A program made the translations under genes and the position numbers. The notes under the pieces were generated by a model that saw nothing but the letters and a program-made list of their open reading frames with translations, was not told the origin of the DNA and did no database searches. Shown piece by piece: positions 1 through 6,396 of a stretch of DNA of 7,541 nt (its first letter is position 1; each line of letters begins with the position of its first letter). This DNA is from Candidatus Hebobacteria bacterium (GTDB taxonomy: Bacteria; Armatimonadota; Hebobacteria; Hebobacterales; Hebobacteraceae). Where the stretch lies: contig JALGTT010000051.1 of NCBI GenBank assembly GCA_029821235.1, forward strand, positions 1-7,541. The letters run 5' to 3'.

Positions 1-282
1 AGCGCGGCGGTGCCCGACGACGAGCACTCCTACGCCAACTTCGGCCGCTTCGCCATGGGTATCTGGTGGCAGCCCTCCACCTTGTGCGTGAAGGACATGT
101 GCGAGTTCATGGGACTGTCCGAGGTGGAGGTGAAGATGTACTGGCCGGACCGGTGCTTGGCGCGGGCGACGAAGGTCAGCGATGAGCCGATTCGCTTCCG
201 CCGCGGGCTCAACTATCCCTTCGACGACCTTCGGGACGCCGAGCCCCGAAGCATGGACCTGGGGCGTATGGCCCCGAAGTGA
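1..282 (+). CDS. 3' end of an unidentified gene (partial CDS)
   Basis: The reading frame is open from base 1 (frame 1) and stops at TGA 280-282, giving the last 93 residues of a protein that starts outside the window. I do not recognise the family. The visible part is soluble-looking, with no membrane segment or signal. It is rich in aromatic residues and in Met and Cys (for example GIWWQP, CVKDMCEFMG, KMYWPDRC) and ends in a basic, proline-containing tail. A GTG at 10-12 lies in frame, but nothing marks it as a start, so a truncated longer gene is more likely. The stop lies 25 bases before the nitrilase-like gene's start, which suggests co-transcription with it and perhaps a related metabolic role; that link is inference. 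Confidence that it is coding rests on the open frame, GC-rich third positions and placement, not on homology. Confidence 0.6.
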   Translation, partial: SAAVPDDEHSYANFGRFAMGIWWQPSTLCVKDMCEFMGLSEVEVKMYWPDRCLARATKVSDEPIRFRRGLNYPFDDLRDAEPRSMDLGRMAPK

Positions 283-296
283 CCTCAGCGGAGGAC

Positions 297-302
297 GGGA
301 GG
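297..302 (+). promoter_or_regulatory. Shine-Dalgarno site of the nitrilase-like gene
   Basis: GGGAGG sits 5 bases before the ATG at 308. It decides the start: the same frame stays open upstream to an ATG at 182, but that start would overlap the preceding gene by about 100 bases, and the added segment does not resemble a nitrilase N-terminus. Confidence 0.75.
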
Positions 303-307
303 CAGTG

Positions 308-1327
308 ATGGCCGACAAACGGATGAAGCTGGCGACCACCCAGATGGGGTGGCGGGAAACGCCCAAGGAGGCTCATCCCTACAGCGATGTCTTCTCCCTG
401 GACGCGGCGCGGGCACACTCGCGGAGCCGCGTGGAGGCGCACGCCGCGCTGGTGGCCAAGGCCGGCGAGATGGGTGCTGACATCGCGGTCACCGGGGAGG
501 ACATCGCCTCCACCAGTTACGCATTGACCTATCTCGACGACCCCACCATCTTCCAGACCCTGACCCGCGAACTGCATCCCTACATCATCGAGACCCTGGG
601 CGCCGTCGCCGCCCGCCGCGGGATGCACATCGTCGCCTGCTTCTACGAACCGGAGGGCGATGTCATCTACAACTCGGCCGTGCTCTTCGGCCGGGACGGC
701 AAGGTGATCGGGCGCTACCACAAGGTAAACCTGCCCATCTACGAGACCTGGCAGGTGAAGAACGGGGACGCCTTCCCGGTCTTCGAGACCGACCTCGGGG
801 TGGTGGGAATGCTGGTGTGCTATGACGAGATGTGGCCCGAGGCCTCCGCCTCCCTGGCGATGAACGGCGCGCAGATCATCTGCCACCCCTCGGCCGCCAC
901 CATCCCGGACTGGAAGATGAAGACCAGGGCGATGGACCATCAGGTGTTCTACATCAGCTCCACCGGCGTGAACTCCATGATCGCCGCGCCCAATGCCAAG
1001 ATACTGGCCGACTGCGGCGACCAGGATGAAGCGGTGGCCGTCGCCGAGGCCGACCTCGCCACCGCCACCCTCTCGCCGGAGAACTTCTGGGAGTACATCT
1101 ACAGCGGGATCCGCGACCACCGCGAGCGCCACCTCAAGTTGCGGCAGGCGGAGGCCTACAGAGTCCTCTGCGACCCGAACCCGCCGGCGCTCGCGCAGTT
1201 CCCGCCTGGCATCGCCAACACCCCGGAGGCGATCCGCGAGGCCTACGAGAAGCAGAAGGCCGACTACCTGCGGGGCCTGCGGGGCGAGAAGCAGCTCTAC
1301 GAGTGGCGCTGGTCTGAAGAGGACTGA
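308..1327 (+). CDS. Carbon-nitrogen hydrolase (nitrilase superfamily amidohydrolase)
   Basis: This 339-residue cytoplasmic protein belongs to the nitrilase/amidase superfamily, which hydrolyses non-peptide C-N bonds in amides, nitriles or carbamoyl compounds through a Glu-Lys-Cys triad. All three residues can be assigned: E64 in VTGED, K139 in RYHKVNLP and C171 in LVCYDEMWPE, with the supporting second Glu likely E146. The alpha-beta-beta-alpha fold spans about residues 7-260. A charged C-terminal extension of about 75 residues (RDHRERHLKLRQ onward) would lie outside the core and may mediate oligomer contacts. The ATG at 308 is chosen because of the GGGAGG site 5 bases upstream. The gene ends 22 bases before mutL and follows the unidentified gene closely, so it probably belongs to the same operon. 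The substrate cannot be read from sequence; an aliphatic amidase or N-carbamoyl hydrolase role is equally possible. Confidence 0.92.
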   Translation: MADKRMKLATTQMGWRETPKEAHPYSDVFSLDAARAHSRSRVEAHAALVAKAGEMGADIAVTGEDIASTSYALTYLDDPTIFQTLTRELHPYIIETLGAVAARRGMHIVACFYEPEGDVIYNSAVLFGRDGKVIGRYHKVNLPIYETWQVKNGDAFPVFETDLGVVGMLVCYDEMWPEASASLAMNGAQIICHPSAATIPDWKMKTRAMDHQVFYISSTGVNSMIAAPNAKILADCGDQDEAVAVAEADLATATLSPENFWEYIYSGIRDHRERHLKLRQAEAYRVLCDPNPPALAQFPPGIANTPEAIREAYEKQKADYLRGLRGEKQLYEWRWSEED

Positions 1328-1349
1328 AGGCGCGAAGGCGAGGCAGCGC

Positions 1350-3092
1350 GTGAGCATCGTCATCCTGGACGAAGAGACGACCACCAAGATCGCCGCCGGC
1401 GAGGTGATCGAACGTCCCGCCTCGGTGGTGAAGGAACTGGTCGAGAACGCGCTCGACGCGGGCGCGCGGCGGATAGAGGTGGAGGTGAGGGAGGCCGGGC
1501 GCGAGTTGATCCGGGTGACCGACGACGGCTGCGGCATGACCCGGGAGGACGCCCTGCTCGCGCTCCAGCGGTATGCGACCAGCAAGATTCGCTCCGCGGA
1601 AGACCTCGACTCCGTGACCACCTTCGGCTTTCGCGGCGAGGCGCTCCCCAGCATCGCTGCGGTGTCTCACCTGACCATGGTGACCCGGCGCGCGGAGGCG
1701 GAGGCCGCCGTCCAGGTGACCGTGGCGGGAGGCGAGGTGACCGAGGTGGAGGAAGCGGGCGCGCCGGCGGGGACTCAGATCAGCGTCCACCGCCTCTTCT
1801 ACAACACCCCCGCCCGCCTCAAGTTCCTCAAGAGCGACAACGTGGAGATGGGCCACATCGTGGAGGCCGTCACCCGGTTCGTGTTCAGCCATCCGGACGT
1901 GTCCTTCGCGTTGCTGCGGGATGGGAAGGAGATCCTGCGCCACGGCGGCGGTGACCTCAGGGCCGCGGTGCTCTCCGTGTGGGGACGCGAACTGGCCGAG
2001 GCGATGGTTCCGGTTTCGCTGGAGATACCCACCATGTCTGTGCGCGGGCTGGTCTCCTCGCCCCAGATCCACCGCGCCAGCCGCAACCGCCAGTTCATGT
2101 TCGTGAACCGCCGCTGGGTGCGCTCCCGCACCCTCATCCACGCGCTCGACGAGGCCTACCGCGGCGCCCTCCCCGAGAGGCGACACCCTGCGGCCGTCCT
2201 CCTGGTCGAAATCGAGCCCGGAATGGTGGATGTCAACGTCCATCCGACGAAGGCCGAAGTAAGGCTCCGCCGGGAGTGGGAGGTCCACCACCTGGTGTCT
2301 CGCGCGGTGAGAGAGGCGCTCGGCGGACAGTTGTCGGCCGAGCAGGGGGAACTCGCGCGGATGAGCGCCCCCCCCACCCCAGGCGGCGCGCCCCGGCCGC
2401 CGCACGGCGGCGGGCCGGCCCCCTCCGCTCAGCCCCTCCCCGGCGGCTGGGCGGGGACGCTGGCCGCGCCGGGGGTGATGTCCCCGGCCTTCCGCGCGGA
2501 GCGCGGGGGCGGCGAGGCCCTGGAACTCCGTCCGCTCGCGCAGCTGCGGCAGACCTACATCCTCGCCGAAAGCGCCCAGGGCCTGTTGCTGGTGGACCAG
2601 CACCGGGCACAGGAGCGCATCTACTACGAGCGGTTCACCCAGGCCCGGCTCACGCAGAAGCCGAAACGCCAGTCCCTCCTCTCCCCCACCTCCGTGCAAC
2701 TCGGTCCCCGGGAGGCGGCGGTGCTGGGCAAACAGATGGACGACCTGCTCGCGCTGGGTTTCGAGCTGGAGCCGTTCGGCACCGACGCCTACCTGGTGCG
2801 CGCGGTCCCGGCCGAGCTGGCCGCCTCCGACCCGGCGACCCTGGTCAAGGACCTCGCCGAGGAACTGACCGCGGAGGGCAGCGACAGCTCCGTCGAGCGC
2901 AAGCGGGAGCGGCTGCTCATCACGCTCTCCTGCCGGTCCGCGGTGAAGGCCGGGGAGTCCCTCACCTATGAGGAGATGGCGGAGCTGCTGCGCGATCTCG
3001 GCGCCACCGCGCGGCCCTACACCTGCCCCCACGGATGGCCCATCGTGATGACCATCTCCAACTTCGAGATCGACCGCAAGTTCAACCGCTGA
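1350..3092 (+). CDS. mutL: DNA mismatch repair protein MutL (endonuclease type)
   Basis: MutL couples mismatch recognition by MutS to strand nicking and excision. The 580-residue protein has the GHKL ATPase N-terminus: E29 and N33 in KELVENALDAGA, DDGCGM at 58-63, TFGFRGEAL at 91-99, YNTPARLKFL at 151-160 and DVNVHPTKAEV at 294-304. A Pro/Gly/Ala-rich linker covers about 338-388. The C-terminal dimerisation and endonuclease domain carries DQHRAQERIYYE at 416-427, SCRSAVKAG at 527-535, CPHGWP at 559-564 and a terminal KFNR. This metal-site set marks MutL that nicks DNA itself, as in bacteria without MutH. Two motif positions differ from the usual DQHA and CPHGRP. The GTG at 1350 is chosen because MSIVILDEET aligns with the MutL N-terminus and AGG lies 6 bases upstream; the frame is open further upstream only as a shadow inside the nitrilase gene. 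The linker is encoded partly by a run of eight C. It is probably co-transcribed with miaA, 3 bases downstream. Confidence 0.98.
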   Translation: MSIVILDEETTTKIAAGEVIERPASVVKELVENALDAGARRIEVEVREAGRELIRVTDDGCGMTREDALLALQRYATSKIRSAEDLDSVTTFGFRGEALPSIAAVSHLTMVTRRAEAEAAVQVTVAGGEVTEVEEAGAPAGTQISVHRLFYNTPARLKFLKSDNVEMGHIVEAVTRFVFSHPDVSFALLRDGKEILRHGGGDLRAAVLSVWGRELAEAMVPVSLEIPTMSVRGLVSSPQIHRASRNRQFMFVNRRWVRSRTLIHALDEAYRGALPERRHPAAVLLVEIEPGMVDVNVHPTKAEVRLRREWEVHHLVSRAVREALGGQLSAEQGELARMSAPPTPGGAPRPPHGGGPAPSAQPLPGGWAGTLAAPGVMSPAFRAERGGGEALELRPLAQLRQTYILAESAQGLLLVDQHRAQERIYYERFTQARLTQKPKRQSLLSPTSVQLGPREAAVLGKQMDDLLALGFELEPFGTDAYLVRAVPAELAASDPATLVKDLAEELTAEGSDSSVERKRERLLITLSCRSAVKAGESLTYEEMAELLRDLGATARPYTCPHGWPIVMTISNFEIDRKFNR

Positions 3093-3095
3093 AGC

Positions 3096-4064
3096 ATGTC
3101 CACCCCCAGCCGAGACAACGGCAGCGATGCCCAGGACCGCCGGCTCCTCGCCATCGTCGGCCCCACGGCCACGGGGAAGACCGAGGTGGGCATCCTGCTG
3201 GCCGAGCGCCTCGGAGGCGAGATCGTGTCGGCCGACTCCATGCAGGTGTACCAGGGCATGGACATCGGCACCGCGAAGCCCACCCCGGAACAGCGCCGCC
3301 GCGTCCCCCATCACCTGATCGACATCATCCCCCCCGACCGGCCGTTCTCCGTGGCCGCCTACCAGGAACTCGCGGAGCGGGCGATCCAGGAGATCTGGGA
3401 GAGAGGGAACCAGCCGATTCTCGTCGGCGGCAGCGGCCTCTACGTGAGGGCGGTGCTGGGGGGGCTGGACATCCCAGTCGCTCCGCCGGACCCGGAACTC
3501 AGGAGAAGACTGGACGCCGAGGCGCGGCGCCGCGGGTGCGAGCACCTGCACGCGCGGCTCGCCTCCGTGGATCCCACCGCCGCCGCGCGCATCCACCCCC
3601 ACAACGTGCGACGAGTAATCCGCGCGCTGGAGGTGTGGGAACAGACAGGCCGGCCCATTTCCGAGTGGTGGAGCCTTGACGACGCCAGAAAGGGCAAGTA
3701 CAATACCCGACAGTTCGGGTTGACCGCGCCGCGGGCCGACCTCTACTGGCGGATAGACGCCCGCGTGGACGCCATGCTCGCCGACGGGCTGGTCGAGGAA
3801 GTGCAGAGATTGCTCGACCAGGGATATGGCGAAGATCTGGTCTCCATGCAGGGCCTGGGCTATGCTCAGATCGCCGCCCACCTGCGGGGCCGCCTGTCCC
3901 TCGAGGAGGCGGTGGAGAGGACGAAGCGGGACACCCGGCGGTTCGCGAAGCGGCAGTTGACCTGGTTCCGCGCGGACGACCGGATCGAGTGGATAGACAT
4001 CACGCACTACCGCGACTCCGCCGACGTGGCGGCGGAGATCGAGAGACGATGGGAAGAGACATGA
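3096..4064 (+). CDS. miaA: tRNA dimethylallyltransferase MiaA
   Basis: MiaA transfers the dimethylallyl group from DMAPP to N6 of adenosine 37 in tRNAs that read UNN codons. The 322-residue protein shows the family in order: P-loop GPTATGKT at 22-29, SADSMQVYQGMDIGTAKP at 45-62 with the likely catalytic D47, PHHLIDI at 71-77, GGSGLY at 111-116, HNVRRVIRALE at 169-179, and the C-terminal tRNA-contact and SMQGLGY region (250-256) followed by RDTRRFAKRQLTWFR at 278-292. The length is normal for the family. The first 15 residues before the P-loop strand are polar and variable. The ATG lies only 3 bases after the mutL stop with no strong Shine-Dalgarno site, so translation is probably coupled to mutL. 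Its stop TGA overlaps the ATG of a 29-codon ORF (ATGA, 4061-4064). The gene contains runs of seven C (3329-3335) and seven G (3458-3464). Confidence 0.98.
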   Translation: MSTPSRDNGSDAQDRRLLAIVGPTATGKTEVGILLAERLGGEIVSADSMQVYQGMDIGTAKPTPEQRRRVPHHLIDIIPPDRPFSVAAYQELAERAIQEIWERGNQPILVGGSGLYVRAVLGGLDIPVAPPDPELRRRLDAEARRRGCEHLHARLASVDPTAAARIHPHNVRRVIRALEVWEQTGRPISEWWSLDDARKGKYNTRQFGLTAPRADLYWRIDARVDAMLADGLVEEVQRLLDQGYGEDLVSMQGLGYAQIAAHLRGRLSLEEAVERTKRDTRRFAKRQLTWFRADDRIEWIDITHYRDSADVAAEIERRWEET

Positions 4065-4150
4065 CCTTTGGGGGCAAGTTCAAGCGCATGAAGCCTGGTG
4101 GGCCGCTCCGGCCCGCCTCGCCGCGCGCACGGTGTGGAGGGATGCTCTGA
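4061..4150 (+). CDS. Small ORF of 29 codons, candidate leader peptide
   Basis: The ORF starts at the ATG that overlaps the miaA stop codon (ATGA) and ends at TGA 4148-4150. GGGA at 4051-4054, 6 bases upstream, could serve as a moderate ribosome site. Its first eleven residues are MTFGGKFKRMK, with AAG lysine codons at positions 6, 8 and 11; the rest is Pro/Gly/Arg-rich and matches no family I know. It is not an Hfq start, although hfq is often found after miaA. It spans a 9-bp hairpin (4097-4117) and stops 33 bases before an intrinsic terminator that precedes dapF, a lysine-pathway gene. I infer a possible leader peptide for attenuation, but a chance ORF in GC-rich DNA is a real alternative because 29 codons is short. 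Confidence 0.35.
   Translation: MTFGGKFKRMKPGGPLRPASPRARCGGML
4097..4117 (+). repeat. Inverted repeat / RNA hairpin between miaA and dapF
   Basis: Bases 4097-4105 pair with 4109-4117 in a 9-bp, almost wholly G-C stem (one G-T wobble) around a CTC loop. No T run follows, so it is not a terminator. Its loop and 3' strand (4105-4118) are also complementary to the 5' arm of the terminator at 4184-4195, so this hairpin would compete with an alternative fold. Confidence 0.6.
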
Positions 4151-4195
4151 TTCACAACCCGAGCAGCGGATAGACGAGGACAGAGGCGCCGGAGC
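4105..4195 (+). promoter_or_regulatory. Candidate antiterminator pairing (attenuator leader)
   Basis: Bases 4105-4112 (GCTCCGGC) are the exact reverse complement of 4188-4195 (GCCGGAGC). After a two-base CC bulge, 4115-4118 (GCCT) pairs with 4184-4187 (AGGC). The 12-bp helix would take up almost the whole 5' arm of the terminator and also break the 4097-4117 hairpin, giving two mutually exclusive folds. A ribosome paused at the third lysine codon (4091-4093) would cover the 5' strand of the first hairpin and favour this pairing. Function is inferred from geometry only. Confidence 0.4.
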
Positions 4196-4223
4196 CGAGC
4201 GAAGCCGCTCCGACGCCTTTTTT
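4184..4223 (+). terminator. Rho-independent terminator just upstream of dapF
   Basis: AGGCG (4184-4188) pairs with CGCCT (4214-4218), and CGGAGC (4190-4195) pairs with GCTCCG (4207-4212); a single C/A mismatch separates the two helices. The loop is 11 bases, and six T (4218-4223) follow directly. The T run lies on the + strand side only, so it works in one direction. It ends 31 bases before the dapF ATG, leaving almost no room for a promoter in between. It could end the mutL-miaA transcript, or be a conditional attenuator for dapF read-through. Confidence 0.82.
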
Positions 4224-4242
4224 CGTTCCTCTGGACACCGTT

Positions 4243-4247
4243 AGGAG
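4243..4247 (+). promoter_or_regulatory. Shine-Dalgarno site of dapF
   Basis: AGGAG lies 7 bases before the dapF ATG at 4255 and just beyond the terminator T run, so dapF can be translated independently once transcription passes the terminator. Confidence 0.75.
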
Positions 4248-4254
4248 CAGAACG

Positions 4255-5111
<857 letters not shown>

Positions 5112-5112
<1 letters not shown>

Positions 5113-5198
5113 TGAGCCGCGGGCGGGCGATGACAGCGATTCCGGGACCGGAGAAAATGGACATCAACTCCGGGCCCTCTGGCAAAGGACACACGTGA
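5112..5198 (+). CDS. Small ORF of 28 codons between dapF and dapL
   Basis: A GTG at 5112 shares its first base with the dapF stop (TAGTG) and has GAGGA at 5101-5105, 6 bases upstream. The frame runs to TGA 5196-5198, 16 bases before the aminotransferase ATG. The peptide is polar, with Gly, Pro and two lysines encoded by AAA, and matches no family I know. Position and spacing suit a small coupled peptide that keeps ribosomes moving toward dapL. It could equally be a chance frame: it is short and has no other support. Confidence 0.25.
5144..5177 (+). repeat. Inverted repeat / hairpin upstream of dapL
   Basis: Bases 5144-5153 (GGGACCGGAG) pair with 5168-5177 (CTCCGGGCCC) in 9 bp with one A/G mismatch, around a 14-base A-rich loop. 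No T run follows, so it is unlikely to terminate transcription. It lies within the short ORF and 38 bases before the dapL start, where it could affect pausing, RNA stability or translation. Confidence 0.5.
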
Positions 5199-5201
5199 AC
5201 A

Positions 5202-5209
5202 GGGAGGAG
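5202..5209 (+). promoter_or_regulatory. Strong Shine-Dalgarno site of dapL
   Basis: GGGAGGAG ends 5 bases before the ATG at 5215. It is the strongest ribosome site seen in the window and fixes the dapL start. Confidence 0.85.
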
Positions 5210-5214
5210 CGGAC

Positions 5215-6396
5215 ATGCAGGTCGCAGAGCGGTTGTTGAAAACCCCACCATACCCCTTCGCGGAGTTGGCGAGGTTGAAGGCGGAGGCCAAGGCAGAGGG
5301 CGTGGACCTGATAGATTTCGGCATCGGGGACCCGGACCAGCCCACCCCGGACCACATCGTGGCCGCCATGGCGGAGGCGGCGCGCGATCCGGCCACCCAC
5401 CAGTACGACGAGACCGGCAAGGGGCTGCCCGAGTTCAGAGAGGCGGTCGTCTCCTGGTATCGGGACCGCTTCGGCGTGGACTTGGACCCGGACAAAGAGG
5501 TGCTGCGGCTCATCGGCGCCAAGGAGGGCCTGGCCCATCTCGCCTGGGCGGTGCTGAACGACGGAGACATCGCTCTCGTCCCCGACCCCGGCTATCCCGT
5601 CTACAAGGTGGCCGCCATGTTCGCAGGGGCCGAGCCCCACTTCTACCCGTTGCGCGCCGATTCCGGCTACCTCCCCGCCCTGGCCGCCCTCCCGCCCGCG
5701 GTGGTGGAGCGCGCCCGTCTGCTCTATCTCTGCTACCCCCACATGCCCACCGGCGCGGTGGCAGACCTGGACTTCTACCGGCATCTGGTGGAGTTCGCCC
5801 GCGACAAGAACCTGCTCGTGTGTCTCGACATGGCCTACTCGGAGTTGTATTACGATGAGGTGAAACCGCCCAGCCTGCTCCAGGTGGACGGGGCAAAGGA
5901 AGTGGCGATAGAGATTCACTCGCTCTCCAAGACCTACAACATGACCGGGTGGAGAATCGGATTCGCGGTGGGCAGCGCCGAGGCATTGGACGCGCTGGAG
6001 AAACTCAAGTCCAACGTGGACTCGGGCGCCTTCCTGGCGATTCAGAGGGCCGCGGCCGCCGCCCTTTCCGGCCCGCAGGACTGTGTCGCGCGGATGCGGG
6101 ACATCTACCGCCGGCGGCGGGACCTGCTGGTGGACGGCCTCGCCGGGCTGGGGTGGGACATCCCCAAGCCCAAGGCGACCTGTTATGTGTGGGCGCCGCT
6201 GCCCGACGGCTTCACCGCGGCGGGCATGGCGGAGACGCTGCTGAAGGAGGCGGGCGTGCTCTGCACCCCCGGCAGCGCCTACGGAGAGTGCGGGGAGGGA
6301 TATGTCAGATTCTCCCTCACCGTGCAGGGCGGCCGCGCGGAGGAACGCATCGCGGAAGCGGTGAAACGCATCGGGGAGAAGGTGAAGTTCAAGTGA
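5215..6396 (+). CDS. dapL: LL-diaminopimelate aminotransferase (class I/II, DapL type)
   Basis: This 393-residue PLP enzyme is a fold-type I class I/II aminotransferase. It resembles the DapL group that converts tetrahydrodipicolinate and glutamate directly to LL-diaminopimelate, bypassing the succinylase/acetylase route. The start MQVAERLLKTPPYPFAEL and the IDFGIGDPDQPTP segment (33-45) are typical of that group. Other landmarks are GAKEG at 101-105, DPGYPVY at 124-130, D205 and Y208 in LDMAYSEL, the PLP lysine K239 in SLSKTYNMTGWRIGF, and R365 in VRFSL for the substrate carboxylate. The usual (P)NNPTG motif reads PHMPTG at 175-180, so the asparagine that normally touches PLP is M177. DapF immediately upstream strongly supports the DapL assignment; without it a general aspartate/alanine-type aminotransferase would be the alternative. 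The stop overlaps the hflX GTG by 4 bases. Confidence 0.88.
   Translation: MQVAERLLKTPPYPFAELARLKAEAKAEGVDLIDFGIGDPDQPTPDHIVAAMAEAARDPATHQYDETGKGLPEFREAVVSWYRDRFGVDLDPDKEVLRLIGAKEGLAHLAWAVLNDGDIALVPDPGYPVYKVAAMFAGAEPHFYPLRADSGYLPALAALPPAVVERARLLYLCYPHMPTGAVADLDFYRHLVEFARDKNLLVCLDMAYSELYYDEVKPPSLLQVDGAKEVAIEIHSLSKTYNMTGWRIGFAVGSAEALDALEKLKSNVDSGAFLAIQRAAAAALSGPQDCVARMRDIYRRRRDLLVDGLAGLGWDIPKPKATCYVWAPLPDGFTAAGMAETLLKEAGVLCTPGSAYGECGEGYVRFSLTVQGGRAEERIAEAVKRIGEKVKFK

Noticed and set aside
993..1349. In-frame upstream extension of mutL inside the nitrilase-like gene
   Set aside because: The translation there is Arg/Ser/Thr-rich shadow sequence. MutL homology starts at the GTG at 1350.
209..1654. 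A 481-codon minus-strand frame opposite the nitrilase-like gene
   Set aside because: Shadow frame of the nitrilase and mutL 5' coding sequence; no motifs and no convincing ribosome site.
1979..2971. A 330-codon + strand frame inside mutL
   Set aside because: Out-of-frame Pro/Arg/Gly-rich shadow of the MutL coding region.
1134..4007. A 957-codon open frame on the minus strand opposite mutL and miaA
   Set aside because: It mirrors the codon structure of GC-rich genes. The + strand frames carry full MutL and MiaA motif sets, and the minus translation is low-complexity and matches no family.
4151..4183. A sigma-70 promoter starting at TTCACA (4151-4156)
   Set aside because: No TATAAT-like -10 box lies at the right spacing, and the following sequence is the terminator.
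4065..4254. A degraded hfq gene between miaA and dapF
   Set aside because: No Hfq Sm1 or Sm2 motif is visible in the + strand frames I read; the only ORF there is 29 codons and unlike Hfq.
4065..4254. A lysine (L-box) riboswitch before dapF
   Set aside because: The spacer is about 190 bases and I could not find the multi-helix L-box core; only simple hairpins are supported.
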